From Candidatus Latescibacterota bacterium (GTDB lineage: Bacteria; Latescibacterota; UBA2968; UBA8231): a stretch of 64,000 bases of DNA. Under the pieces are notes generated by a model. It saw nothing but the letters and a program-made list of their open reading frames with translations, had not been told where the DNA came from and made no database searches. Positions within the stretch are counted from its first letter, which is position 1. Each line of letters starts with the position of its first letter. Shown piece after piece: positions 53,345 through 62,378 of the stretch. The translations under genes were made by a program, and so were the position numbers. The stretch covers positions 124,001-188,000 of the forward strand of contig JAJEIO010000002.1 of assembly GCA_022827835.1 (NCBI GenBank). The letters run 5' to 3'.

Positions 53345-55264
53345 CTACATATTCGTCAGCCAGCGCCCTTTTTCCGCAGTCAGCGCATAAATCGCGCCCC
53401 ATATCCCCGAGACGGACACCTCGCCCAAAATCAACCCCAGAAAAAACGGCTTGGCGTTCTGGAACAAGCGCACGCCACCAAAGCGCAGAATGATCAGCTT
53501 CAACGACCAAGCAATCAGCGCCGAGAACCAGATCTGACTCGTCAGCCAGCCCACGGCAATAGCAAAGCCGATCGGATGAAAGGGCCACCAAAACCACCGG
53601 TGCTGCGCCCACATTAAAAAGCCCTCCACGGCCGCGCCGATTCCCTTGAAGAGCCAGCCGCGCATGTCGGCCTCGGGCATATTGAGAATGGTCGGGCCGA
53701 TATAGGGCCAGCCGTGGGCACCGGCCCAATTGATCAGCGACAGATTAACCGCTCCATGGGTGTAGGCCAGTTTCAAGGTCATGTAAGCCGCGGCCAAAAG
53801 ACTGCACACCAGCGCCAGCATCAGGCCCCAAAACAGCCGCGTCTTGGGGCCGGGGATCAGCTCGGCGAGTTTGAGGCCATTGGCGCAGGCGACCATCGGC
53901 GAGGTGCGCGATTCGCCCTGCCAAATAAAAGTGAAGTTGAGGGCGACCAAGCCCTTGGCCCCGAGGACCGAAGTGCCCAAACCCGAAATGATGAAGTACG
54001 CCGGCACAATGGGGCTGCGGGCGGTGGCCACGCCGCCGGTGGCTACCACGCGCGCGACCAAGATGAAGAACAGCAAGCTGACGACGAGTAGGACCGGAAG
54101 CACCGCAATCGGCACCCCCGAACGCCAGAGCCACACGGCGACGAAGAGCAGGCTGCCCAAAAAGCCGAGCAAGGCCGTGCGATAGCGGAGCAACTCCTCG
54201 CTGTCATCAACGCCGCCGCGCGGGTCCCAGAGTTTGCGCCAGACCTCTTTGAGATGGGGCCGGGCGGTCCACAGTCCAAAGAGCACCAACACAATGACCG
54301 CGCCGGTGGCTTGATGGGTCAGGTCAGCCGGCTGCGAGTACTCGTACGCGCTCAGGCGCTCGGTGCTGGCGATGCCGAGCGTCTTGAAGACCCCTTCCTC
54401 CACCTTGGAGAACACGTAGAAGAACCAGATGCTGAACGTGATCTCGAGATTGACCAAGTAGAAGAAGCCGACCCAAGCCAAGTTGAGTGCAACCGGCAGA
54501 TGCAAGGTATGGTTTAAGAAGGAAAACCGGCCGCGAGGGTTGTATTCGGGCACTATGGGGAAGTAGTGGTTGAGGGCGTTGAGACTGAGCAGGATGCAGG
54601 GCACGGCAAACCCCAGCCACATCCGCTGGTCCTTAAAGAAAGGAGCCACGCGCATCTGGGCTTCCTTCTCAATCATGTTCTGCGGTAGCTGAACCATCGG
54701 ATAGGTCAGCCGCTCGTGCTCCGACCACTGGCGGTGGAGGATGGCGCTCATGCAGATCAGCATGAAGCTCATGGCCACGATCAACGCCAGCCAGTAGGCC
54801 ATTGGCTCCACCCAGACGCCCCACGGGATGGACTCACCCTGCGGCAGGCCCTCGTAGTAATTCTTGATCGCCTCGAAGTCCTGCGGCGCAATCCACGAGG
54901 GGATAAAGTCGTAGAACAACTCGACGTAGTTGTTTTCCGGGGTGGCGTAGTAGAAGGGATAGACGATGGTGCCAATGAGGAAGAACATCAGGCCCCAAGT
55001 CGGCACGGTGACCGCCATCATCAACATGCAGTAAATCAGGACCAGATCGGCTTTGGACAGAGCGAAATGGCGGCCGAGCAGAGCCACAAATCCATTGACG
55101 GCAAAGGTCAGGACAAAAAAGAGAAAGAGCGCACCCGGCGAAGAGGGATTAAAGCCGACCCAGTAGTAATTGAACACAACCCCATACGGCGCGAGCAGAC
55201 CCACCGCTAGGGAGAGGGCTATCCCGATTAGCAATCCCCTAATGCTGAAAAGCGATTTGGGCAT
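53345..55264 (-). CDS. DUF6785-type polytopic membrane protein
   Basis: The 639-residue protein has about 14 membrane segments, beginning LFSIRGLLIGIALSLAVGLLAPYGVVFNYYWVGFNPSSPG. This N-terminus and motifs such as HRQWSEHERLTYPMVQLP and ANGLKLAELIPGP are what I associate with DUF6785/DUF6784 proteins, distantly OPT-transporter-like, common in Planctomycetes and Poribacteria. Transport is likely but the substrate is unknown. It is the last gene of a leftward operon, 29 bp after the SDR stop. Confidence 0.75.
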   Translation of the reverse strand: MPKSLFSIRGLLIGIALSLAVGLLAPYGVVFNYYWVGFNPSSPGALFLFFVLTFAVNGFVALLGRHFALSKADLVLIYCMLMMAVTVPTWGLMFFLIGTIVYPFYYATPENNYVELFYDFIPSWIAPQDFEAIKNYYEGLPQGESIPWGVWVEPMAYWLALIVAMSFMLICMSAILHRQWSEHERLTYPMVQLPQNMIEKEAQMRVAPFFKDQRMWLGFAVPCILLSLNALNHYFPIVPEYNPRGRFSFLNHTLHLPVALNLAWVGFFYLVNLEITFSIWFFYVFSKVEEGVFKTLGIASTERLSAYEYSQPADLTHQATGAVIVLVLFGLWTARPHLKEVWRKLWDPRGGVDDSEELLRYRTALLGFLGSLLFVAVWLWRSGVPIAVLPVLLVVSLLFFILVARVVATGGVATARSPIVPAYFIISGLGTSVLGAKGLVALNFTFIWQGESRTSPMVACANGLKLAELIPGPKTRLFWGLMLALVCSLLAAAYMTLKLAYTHGAVNLSLINWAGAHGWPYIGPTILNMPEADMRGWLFKGIGAAVEGFLMWAQHRWFWWPFHPIGFAIAVGWLTSQIWFSALIAWSLKLIILRFGGVRLFQNAKPFFLGLILGEVSVSGIWGAIYALTAEKGRWLTNM

Positions 55265-55293
55265 GTGTGGGCCGACGAGTTCCGTCGATTACC

Positions 55294-56079
55294 CTACTCA
55301 GCGGCCGAGGCGGCCAAAAGCCCCCCATCCACCGGCAAAGACGCCCCGGTAATGCAGCCGGCGGCCGGCGAGCAGAGGAAGACCACAGCCCGGCCAATGT
55401 CTTCGGGGGTTCCCGGACGACGCAGGGGGACTATGTTGTGGAGCCGTTCATTGAGAACGCCCAATGCCGGAGGCGGTTCATTGAAGACGTGATCGGTGTC
55501 CATGTATCCGGGCATGATGGCGTTGCAGCGGATTCCGTGTTCGCCCAAGTCAACGGCCATGCTTTCGGTCAGGCGCAAGACGCCGGCTTTGGCGGCCCCG
55601 TACGCCGTGTCGTTCTTCCACGCTCGACGCCCGTGTACTGAGGAGGTGCTGACGATGGCTCCACCGCCGCCTTGCGCCACCATGGCGCGTGCCGCTTGCT
55701 GCGAGCAGAGGAAAAAGCCCTTGAGACCCACGTCGAGATTTTGGTCCCAATTCTCCTCGCTGAGTTCGAGGAAGGGCTCGCCCGTGCCGCCGTAGGGGTT
55801 GTTGACCAAGATGTCAATGCGGCCAAACCGTTCGAGAAACGCCGCGAACATCGCCTCGACTTGAGCACTAGCGGAAATGTCGCCAGCAAAGAACTCGGCC
55901 TCCCGACCCATGGCGCGGATCAGGTCCAAAGTTTTACCAGCATCGTCGTCCTCGTGCAGGTCGTTGATTCCCACGTCGCAGCCAGCTTCGGCTAAAGACA
56001 GGGCAATGCCGCGGCCAATGCGGCGCTTGCCGCCGGTGACGAAGGCTTTCTTTCCACTTAGCATGTATGCGTCGGACAT
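55294..56079 (-). CDS. Short-chain dehydrogenase/reductase
   Basis: The 261-residue NAD(P)-dependent oxidoreductase has the cofactor loop TGGKRRIGRG (15-24), NNPYGG at 93, catalytic Ser in VSTSSVHG and Y160-x-x-x-K164 (AYGAAKAGV). It is a classical SDR with a complete active site; the substrate is unknown. AAGGAG precedes the ATG. It lies 15 bp after the PhyH gene in an operon with GH32-like and membrane genes, where it may oxidise a sugar or a PhyH product. Confidence 0.93.
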   Translation of the reverse strand: MSDAYMLSGKKAFVTGGKRRIGRGIALSLAEAGCDVGINDLHEDDDAGKTLDLIRAMGREAEFFAGDISASAQVEAMFAAFLERFGRIDILVNNPYGGTGEPFLELSEENWDQNLDVGLKGFFLCSQQAARAMVAQGGGGAIVSTSSVHGRRAWKNDTAYGAAKAGVLRLTESMAVDLGEHGIRCNAIMPGYMDTDHVFNEPPPALGVLNERLHNIVPLRRPGTPEDIGRAVVFLCSPAAGCITGASLPVDGGLLAASAAE

Positions 56080-56094
56080 GGTGTACTCCTTGAG

Positions 56095-56829
56095 TTAAAC
56101 GATCTCGGGATGTTCGTGTATCGAAGGGGTGGCCATGATGCGCTTCTGTCGTTCAGTCAGCTCGCCGTACTCTTCGAGGTTGTAAAACTCCTTGGCCCAC
56201 GTCGAGTACCCAGGGCTGTACTTGTAGAGCAACGTGCGGCGCTGGTGCTCGGCGCGCCACGGCATGGTCCCGTGGATGAGGGCCTCGGTAAAGAACAGCG
56301 CATCCCCGGCTTTAGCTGTCGGTTGGACGACGTAATGCGCATCGCGCTCAAAGTGCCTGACGTCCTGGGGCAGGTTGCGAGGGTAGTTGGTCTTGTGGCT
56401 GCCCGGCACGCAGGCAAAACCGCCGTCGCCCTCATTGGCATCGGCGAGAAAAAAGGTCACCACGCTTAGGCCATTGCGCATCTGACCGTCGCGGTAACTG
56501 AACCAGTGGTCGGTATCTTGGCTCGGGCCGCCGTGCAGACCGCCACGGGTGTCACCGCGATCCATGATGATGGCGTAGTCGTGGTCGATGCGCACCTTGG
56601 GGCCGATGAGTTCGACCAAGTAGGGCAGGATTTTGGGATGGTCAATCAGGTTTTTGGTGGCTTGACCCCAGCTACTGACCTTGTTCAGGTCGTTGCGGGG
56701 ATGGTTGTCCCAGCCGTCGATGTACCGGTCCATCAGCGCGTTGAGATCGTCCAGTTCCTGCTGGCTGAGGACGTCTTTGATGACCAGATAGCCCTCTAAG
56801 TCAAAGACGAATTTTTCTTCTTCGTTCAT
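56095..56829 (-). CDS. PhyH family protein with altered H-x-D motif
   Basis: The 244-residue protein has the PhyH fold pattern (YLVIKDVLSQQELDDLNALM, FACVPGSHKTNYP) and a distal His in EALIHGTMPW. At the usual H-x-D position it reads RGGLHGGPSQD, so Gly stands where the iron-binding Asp is expected. The next acid is three residues further. This subgroup may bind iron through a different acid or leave a coordination site open. I chose the ATG at 56829, with AAAGGAG 8 bp upstream. It lies 11 bp after the GH32-like gene. Confidence 0.85.
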   Translation of the reverse strand: MNEEEKFVFDLEGYLVIKDVLSQQELDDLNALMDRYIDGWDNHPRNDLNKVSSWGQATKNLIDHPKILPYLVELIGPKVRIDHDYAIIMDRGDTRGGLHGGPSQDTDHWFSYRDGQMRNGLSVVTFFLADANEGDGGFACVPGSHKTNYPRNLPQDVRHFERDAHYVVQPTAKAGDALFFTEALIHGTMPWRAEHQRRTLLYKYSPGYSTWAKEFYNLEEYGELTERQKRIMATPSIHEHPEIV

Positions 56830-56840
56830 GGCGTGCTCCT

Positions 56841-58385
56841 TTATGCGTAGATGTCCTGCATCTGATAGGCGTCGAGCGAGAGCAATTCGGCGCTCTGGCC
56901 CTGTGCGCGCAGCGAGACCCCGACGCTGTCGGCGCGGTCGGGATAGACCCGCGCAGCCACGCATTGCTGGCCGTTGGCAAAGACTTCGACGACGCTCTTA
57001 TCGACGAAAACCCGCAGCTTGAGCGTCTCGCCCGGAGTGAGGATGACCGGAGCGGTCTCCGGAGCGCGGGAGAGTACGTCGGGCGCGACAGAAGAATACG
57101 ACGTGTCGAGCGAGATCAGACTCTGGTGGTGGTCGCTGCCGAAGACGCGGTTGCTGAAGCCCCGGTTTTTGAAAAAGGCAATGCGCGTGTGCTCCTCCTT
57201 GCCGGGAGCGCGCAGGACATTGAGTTCGACCATGGGCGCGTCTTGCGGATCGATTTCAGCGACGATTTCCATGGCGTTGCCCCGGACCGCATCAAGGACG
57301 AGCTCTTCGTTGGCGGGAAGGGTGGTTTTGCCGATGTACTGGTGGTCCCGCCTAAGCGATTCAAGATCACCGGCCGGCTCCATGGCCAAGTCGTCGCCGA
57401 CCACGGTCAGCCGACGGGGCAAGGTCATAATCTGGTTCCAGTTCTTGGTAGGTTTACCGGGGTTCATGTTGAAGATGACCAAGACGCCGCCTTGGCCGTC
57501 AGGGGTCGCCGAGGGAGCGTGGACGCCCGAGGGCGCGGCCGCGCCAAAGTTGAACTTGGCACCGTAGGTCACGACGAACTTGTCGCGCTCAGTGTCGTAG
57601 TCGCCGAGCAGGTACTGGCCGCCGCTTCTATGGCTAAAGAAAAGGAGGATGTGGCGGTCGCCGATCGGCCAGAAATAGGGGCAGGCTCCGTCGTCGCCGA
57701 CTAGCGTGTACCCGTCGTCCTCCGCGAAGGGATGGAGGTACTCCCAGTGTTCGAGATCGCTCGACCTGAAGAGGAAATTGGCACGCACGGGCTTGTCAGC
57801 CGGGCCTTCGGGCTTGGTGCCCGCGGACAGCGAGTAGTACGCGTCGTCTTGCTTCCAGATGCAGGGATCAAAGACTCGGTAGGGCGCGTCGGCGCGGATG
57901 GGGATCACGGCCTTGTTGGCGACCTTTTCCCAGTTGAGCAATAGCGGGTCCGAAGAAGTGGCGACCATGTTGCCGACCTCAGTGCCGTGGTACATGGCAA
58001 TGACGCGGTCTTCCTCGACTAGCGCGGCACCCGAAAAACAGCAGCGCTCCGGGTTCGGATAAATGCAGTACGGCAAGTCGCGCCAGTGGACGAGATCGTC
58101 GCTTATGGCGTGGCCCCAATGCTGGCGAGTATCCTCCGGTGGATAGGCTTGGTAGAAGAGATGATAGCGGCCCTGCCAGAAGCACAGTCCGTTGGGGTCG
58201 TTGAGGTTGGCTTCGGGGTTGATGTAGTGGTAGATGGGGCGATGCGGATCGCCGGCGTACGAGCGGCGCGCTGCGAGCAGGCGCTGCATCAGCGGGTTGG
58301 TGGCCAGCGCCTCCTCTTGTTCGGCCAAGGTGTCGGGGAAGGTGTAGTAGGGGACCTTTGACGTGTAGTCAGGCGCGGCAGTCAT
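56841..58385 (-). CDS. GH32-like glycoside hydrolase with altered motifs
   Basis: The 514-residue protein resembles GH32 (invertase/levanase family): five-bladed propeller with the nucleophile motif N62-D-P-N-G66, then SGAALVEED and a C-terminal beta-sandwich containing VFVDKSVVEVFANG. But the R-D-P motif reads VFDP (D173) and the E-C-P motif reads GACP (A234), so the usual acid/base Glu is missing. It may act by a changed mechanism or on a different sugar. No signal peptide is seen. GGAGG precedes the ATG. It leads the operon with PhyH, SDR and the DUF6785 gene. Confidence 0.85.
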   Translation of the reverse strand: MTAAPDYTSKVPYYTFPDTLAEQEEALATNPLMQRLLAARRSYAGDPHRPIYHYINPEANLNDPNGLCFWQGRYHLFYQAYPPEDTRQHWGHAISDDLVHWRDLPYCIYPNPERCCFSGAALVEEDRVIAMYHGTEVGNMVATSSDPLLLNWEKVANKAVIPIRADAPYRVFDPCIWKQDDAYYSLSAGTKPEGPADKPVRANFLFRSSDLEHWEYLHPFAEDDGYTLVGDDGACPYFWPIGDRHILLFFSHRSGGQYLLGDYDTERDKFVVTYGAKFNFGAAAPSGVHAPSATPDGQGGVLVIFNMNPGKPTKNWNQIMTLPRRLTVVGDDLAMEPAGDLESLRRDHQYIGKTTLPANEELVLDAVRGNAMEIVAEIDPQDAPMVELNVLRAPGKEEHTRIAFFKNRGFSNRVFGSDHHQSLISLDTSYSSVAPDVLSRAPETAPVILTPGETLKLRVFVDKSVVEVFANGQQCVAARVYPDRADSVGVSLRAQGQSAELLSLDAYQMQDIYA

Positions 58386-58610
58386 GGAATCCTCCAGTTC
58401 GATGAGTGATCGTTAGGGCGGCGAGAAAGTATAGGTCTTGCGCGGGCGTCAATCCAGTCTTGGGCAGAAGACAACGCGCCGCTGCCCATGCAGTGCGGAT
58501 TGACAATCACCGTGCGAATGCGCTCTATTCCCTTAGATCAACGTATTGAGTCAGCTAATTGTTCGGCATCAGCGGCTAATCGCACAATCGCAAAAAGGAG
58601 CAAATCTTCT

Positions 58611-59273
58611 ATGGTCAAACCCGAAGTACTAGACGCTTTTAAGGAATTCGACTCGCCGACGATTTTCAACGCCATCGTGTTAAAATGCGGCCTGCCCAAC
58701 GAAGAGTACACCGACCATCGCATTCACTATCTACTGCCGGAATTGGGTCCGGTCATCGGCTATGCAGTGACCGCGGAAGTAACGACCAACGACCCGGACT
58801 CCGCAGCAGTCCCTTGGGACGGGTACTACGAAGCAATCGACGCCATGGAAGGGCCCGTATTCGCAGTGATGAAGGACGTGGATTCGCGTCCCGGACGCGG
58901 GGCCAGTTTTGGCGACGGCATGGCGCGGCTGCACCAGCGGCTAGGCGCGGTGGGGGCCGTTGTCGATGGCACGGTGCGCGATTTGGAGGGAATCCGCCGG
59001 GTCGGGCTGCCGATCTTCGCCTGGGGGACGGTACCAGGTCACGGCGTATTCAACGCGACGCGGGTCAACGCGCCCATTACCGTCGGGTCGGTGCGGATTC
59101 GGCCGGGAGACCTGATCTTCGGCGATGGCGACGGCTGCGTGCGCATTCCGCTGGAGCACGCCGAAGAAGTATTGGAATTGGCCGCAGAAGTGCGGGACAA
59201 GGAGGCGAAAATTTTCGCCCTGTACGATTCAGACGACTTTTCCCTCGCCAAGTGGCGAGAATCGCGCCGGTAG
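58611..59273 (+). CDS. RraA-like aldolase family protein
   Basis: The 220-residue protein belongs to the RraA/4-hydroxy-4-methyl-2-oxoglutarate aldolase fold. The key loop is FGDGMARLHQRLGAVGAVVDGTVRDLEGIR, followed by PIFAWGTVPGHG and the metal-proximal GDLIFGDGDGCVRIP. It probably cleaves a 2-oxo acid with Mg2+. I chose the ATG at 58611, with AAAAAGGAG 10 bp upstream; the open frame from 58488 is rejected for lack of a site. A palindrome follows directly. Confidence 0.9.
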   Translation: MVKPEVLDAFKEFDSPTIFNAIVLKCGLPNEEYTDHRIHYLLPELGPVIGYAVTAEVTTNDPDSAAVPWDGYYEAIDAMEGPVFAVMKDVDSRPGRGASFGDGMARLHQRLGAVGAVVDGTVRDLEGIRRVGLPIFAWGTVPGHGVFNATRVNAPITVGSVRIRPGDLIFGDGDGCVRIPLEHAEEVLELAAEVRDKEAKIFALYDSDDFSLAKWRESRR

Positions 59274-59294
59274 GGGCAACTCTTAGAGTTGCCC
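59274..59294. repeat. Palindrome at the stop of the RraA-like gene (TAGGGGC family)
   Basis: GGGCAACTCT and AGAGTTGCCC are perfect reverse complements around one base, beginning right after the stop codon, which itself forms the TAG of TAGGGGC. It matches in its flank the palindrome at 18940-18967, although the inner bases differ. Likely a member of the same dispersed family and perhaps a transcript end. Confidence 0.8.
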
Positions 59295-59348
59295 TCATTA
59301 CCCCCCGCCAGTCATCGCAACGGGCAGTGCCTAGCAAAGGAGGACAGC

Positions 59349-60224
59349 ATGGAGACCACCACAGTAAAAATTGATCCCAAAGAAGAAATCGGCTTCATGA
59401 CGGTCGATGAGACCGATTTTGCCGCTTTCTCCCTGAGCCAGCAGATCCGCCATCTCGAAATGGAGGGCTACGTGCTCATGCCGGACGTGCTCGACGCCGA
59501 GCACATTGCGGCGCTAAAGGCCGAGCTGAAAGACCTGCCGATGACGCACAAGGACTACAGCAAGGCCCAAACCGTCCACCACGAGCCCCAGTGCTCCAGC
59601 CGGTTGGTAACCGAGTTGATCGGTTATCCGCCGATCGCAGAATTCCTCCAAGCGCTCATGGGGCCGGACATCGTCTTCACGCACGGGCTTTTCACTCGCA
59701 CCCTCTCCGGCTCGCCGGGCATTTCAATGCACACCGACGGCCAGCCATTCGGCTCGTCGATTTTTGGCTTCGAAGGCTCTTCGCCGCGCCTTTTGCGGGT
59801 GCTCTACTACCTCGACGACCTGCCGCCCGAGCGCGCGCCCTTCCGGCTCATCCCGCGCTCTCATCTCTCGTTCCACGCCCAAGCCAACCCATACGTGCGC
59901 TATGTCTCGCACCCGCAGGAAATCACGCTCTGTGCCAAAGCTGGTTCAGTCGTCATGATACCCGCCCTCCTTTTCCACGGCACCCATCCCAACAAGGACT
60001 TGGCCCCTCGGGAACTGATCCAGTTCGGCTACCGGCCGGCTTGGGCGGGGCCGGTTCAGCCGATGGACGATTGGGACCCGGAATGGGTGGAGAACGCGCC
60101 GGCCGTAGCCAAACCTTTTCTCCAAAGCCGCAACACCACCGGCAAGGAATGGAAACAGGTCCACAAACCCCAAGGCATGCAGAACGACGCACCGGGCATC
60201 AATCCAGACCGCTGGGGGAACTAA
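59349..60224 (+). CDS. PhyH family dioxygenase
   Basis: The 291-residue Fe(II)/2-oxoglutarate oxygenase has H-x-D in SMHTDGQPF and a distal His in PALLFHGTHPNKD, with the Arg in ELIQFGYRP. The N-terminal 40 residues (PKEEIGFMTVDETDFAAFSLSQQ) extend before the family core. AAAGGAGGA lies before the ATG at 59349. It precedes a creatininase-family gene by 3 bp, so the two are likely translated from one message. Confidence 0.92.
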   Translation: METTTVKIDPKEEIGFMTVDETDFAAFSLSQQIRHLEMEGYVLMPDVLDAEHIAALKAELKDLPMTHKDYSKAQTVHHEPQCSSRLVTELIGYPPIAEFLQALMGPDIVFTHGLFTRTLSGSPGISMHTDGQPFGSSIFGFEGSSPRLLRVLYYLDDLPPERAPFRLIPRSHLSFHAQANPYVRYVSHPQEITLCAKAGSVVMIPALLFHGTHPNKDLAPRELIQFGYRPAWAGPVQPMDDWDPEWVENAPAVAKPFLQSRNTTGKEWKQVHKPQGMQNDAPGINPDRWGN

Positions 60225-60227
60225 GGC

Positions 60228-60962
60228 ATGAAACTAGCCGAACTCACTTGGCCCGACTTGGAGCAGGTATCCAGAGATACAGTAGTCGTATATCCCATAG
60301 CGGCGTTCGAGCAGCACGGACCGCACCTGCCGTTTATAACGGACACGGCCGAGGTCGCCGCTATCGTCGATCGCCTCGACGCGGAGATCCCCGATCAGGT
60401 CCTCTGTCTCCCGGCGCAATGGCTGGGCTATTCTCCGCACCATCTGCGGTTCAAGGGCACGATAACAGCCCAATCAGAGACCCACATCAACATGATCGTC
60501 GATACCGTCAGCAGCATGGTCCACGCCGACTTCGACAAAATCCTCATCGTCAACGGCCACGGCGGCAATGTCCCCAATATGACCGTCTCCCTCCAGCGGC
60601 TAATGGAGAAGTGCCCCGACGCGAGAATCTATGGCACCTCTTGGTTCGCCTACGACGAGCTGGGCGAGATCAGGGAGGCGGGGCCCCACGGTTGGGGACA
60701 CGCGGGCGAGATGGAGACCTCGCTGATGATGGCCTTGCATCCCGAGTGGGTCAAAGCAGATCGCCTGCAAAAAGACGGCCATCCGCCGCAGTCCGAGCGC
60801 GCCGGCCAAGTCTCCCGCTACCGTTGGATCCACCAATCGACCGACCAAGGTACCTACGGCGACCCCACTTTCGGATCCGCGGAAAAGGGAGAGCGCTTCA
60901 TCAGCGCCGCGGTCGAGGTGTTGGTCCGCATCATCGAGGACATAAGGAAGGGACACTTATAG
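60228..60962 (+). CDS. Creatininase-family amidohydrolase
   Basis: The 244-residue enzyme has the metal-binding motifs of the creatininase family: AFEQHGPHLPFITDT (26-40, with E28 and H30), NGHGGN and HAGEMETSLM. Members hydrolyse cyclic amides, for example creatinine or the formamide in riboflavin/mycofactocin pathways. The specific substrate is unknown. It starts 3 bp after the PhyH gene. No mycofactocin genes are seen. Confidence 0.93.
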   Translation: MKLAELTWPDLEQVSRDTVVVYPIAAFEQHGPHLPFITDTAEVAAIVDRLDAEIPDQVLCLPAQWLGYSPHHLRFKGTITAQSETHINMIVDTVSSMVHADFDKILIVNGHGGNVPNMTVSLQRLMEKCPDARIYGTSWFAYDELGEIREAGPHGWGHAGEMETSLMMALHPEWVKADRLQKDGHPPQSERAGQVSRYRWIHQSTDQGTYGDPTFGSAEKGERFISAAVEVLVRIIEDIRKGHL

Positions 60963-61036
60963 GTCGGTGAATATAACTTGCCCGGCCAGCGCAAAATTGC
61001 GACAGTAACGCTAGCTTTTTCAGAGGAGAACGTGCC

Positions 61037-62050
61037 ATGGAAATGACAAAAAACCAGCGCAAAATAAACTGGTATCGGTGTCCCTTGCCGCGCGAGACGC
61101 TCGCCGCGCTCAACCAGCGCAGCGACTTTTGGGGGCTACTGCAAACGCTGGGGCATTTGGGTCTGCTAGCGGCGACGGGCGCGGGGGCTTGGTACGCGGC
61201 CGAGCACTTGGCCCTGCCGTGGTTGCTGCTGATCCTCTTTTTCCACGGCACGTTCTACGCCTTTTTGCTCAACGGCTTCCACGAATTGTGTCATTCCACG
61301 GTCTTCAAGAGCAAGTTCCTCAACTACTTCTTCCTGCGCGTGTTCAGCTTTTTAGGCGCGTACAACCACATCCATTTCTGGACCAGTCACGCCGAGCACC
61401 ACAAGTACACCCTACACCCGCCCGACGATCTCGAAGTGGTTCTGCCGGCCCGGTTGCGATTCGTGGATTTTCTCAAGAGTGCTATTGTAAATCCGTGGGG
61501 CTTGTACGCCCGTTACAAGACGACTTGGCGGCGGGCACGCGGGAAACTAGAAGGCGAATGGGAACTAGCGCTCTTCCCCGAGTCGGAACCAGACAAACGA
61601 CGACGGCTCATCCGCTGGGATCGCTTCTTGCTAGTGGGTCACGCCCTAATCGTGGTGGTATCCTTGTACTTCGGCCTGTGGATGGTGCCAGTGCTCATTA
61701 CGCTGGCCCCGTTCTACGGCGGCTGGTTGCTGTTCTTGTGCAACAACACCCAGCACATCGGCTTGCAGGACGACGTGCCGGACTTTCGGCTCTGCACACG
61801 CACAGTCATCTTGAATCCGTTTTTCCGCTTCCTCTACTGGCACATGAACTACCACATCGAACACCACATGTACGCCGGCGTGCCGTGCTACCGGCTCGGC
61901 AAGCTACACGCAGCGATCAAAAGCGACCTGCCGCACTGTCCGCAGGGGCTGTACGAGGCATGGACGGAGATCGCCGCCATCCTCGAGCGACAAAAGGCCG
62001 AGCCAGACTACGAACACGTGCCAGAATTGCCCACGCCCGTCGCGGCTTGA
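61037..62050 (+). CDS. Fatty acid desaturase family membrane protein
   Basis: The 337-residue di-iron membrane enzyme has the three His boxes: H82-x-x-x-H86 (HELCH), H118-x-x-H121-H122 (HAEHH) and H273-x-x-H276-H277 (HIEHH), plus NTQH as an extra ligand. Hydrophobic segments flank the boxes as in FADS-like desaturases and hydroxylases. The substrate may be an acyl lipid or another membrane-soluble compound. CAGAGGAG lies 9 bp before the ATG. Confidence 0.93.
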   Translation: MEMTKNQRKINWYRCPLPRETLAALNQRSDFWGLLQTLGHLGLLAATGAGAWYAAEHLALPWLLLILFFHGTFYAFLLNGFHELCHSTVFKSKFLNYFFLRVFSFLGAYNHIHFWTSHAEHHKYTLHPPDDLEVVLPARLRFVDFLKSAIVNPWGLYARYKTTWRRARGKLEGEWELALFPESEPDKRRRLIRWDRFLLVGHALIVVVSLYFGLWMVPVLITLAPFYGGWLLFLCNNTQHIGLQDDVPDFRLCTRTVILNPFFRFLYWHMNYHIEHHMYAGVPCYRLGKLHAAIKSDLPHCPQGLYEAWTEIAAILERQKAEPDYEHVPELPTPVAA

Positions 62051-62065
62051 GGCGGGGCCTTTTGT

Positions 62066-62314
62066 ATGGAAGAAACCCTAACTCCTGACCATGAGCTCGC
62101 GCTCGCGCAGGCCGTACCTTTCCTGCTCGATTTTCCCGCCTCGCGTTTTTGGGTGGATTACGACCAAGAGGCGGACGTGCTCTACATCAGCTTTGCACGT
62201 CCGCAGCAGGCTACGGATACAGCCCTGACCGATGAGGGCCTCCTGTTGCGCTATCGGGATAGCCAGCTAGTGGGCGTTACAGTGTTGGATGCTTCTACTC
62301 GCGTACCAACGTAA
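62066..62314 (+). CDS. DUF2283 family small protein
   Basis: The 82-residue protein has the signature VDYDQEADVLYISFARP, then GLLLRYRDSQLVGVTVLDAS, as in DUF2283 proteins. Function is unknown. It starts 15 bp after the desaturase stop. Confidence 0.8.
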   Translation: MEETLTPDHELALAQAVPFLLDFPASRFWVDYDQEADVLYISFARPQQATDTALTDEGLLLRYRDSQLVGVTVLDASTRVPT

Positions 62315-62378
62315 ATGTAAACTTACAGGACAAGCGGCAACGGCTCGTCGCATAATCGGTTGTAAGTCTTCAAACATA

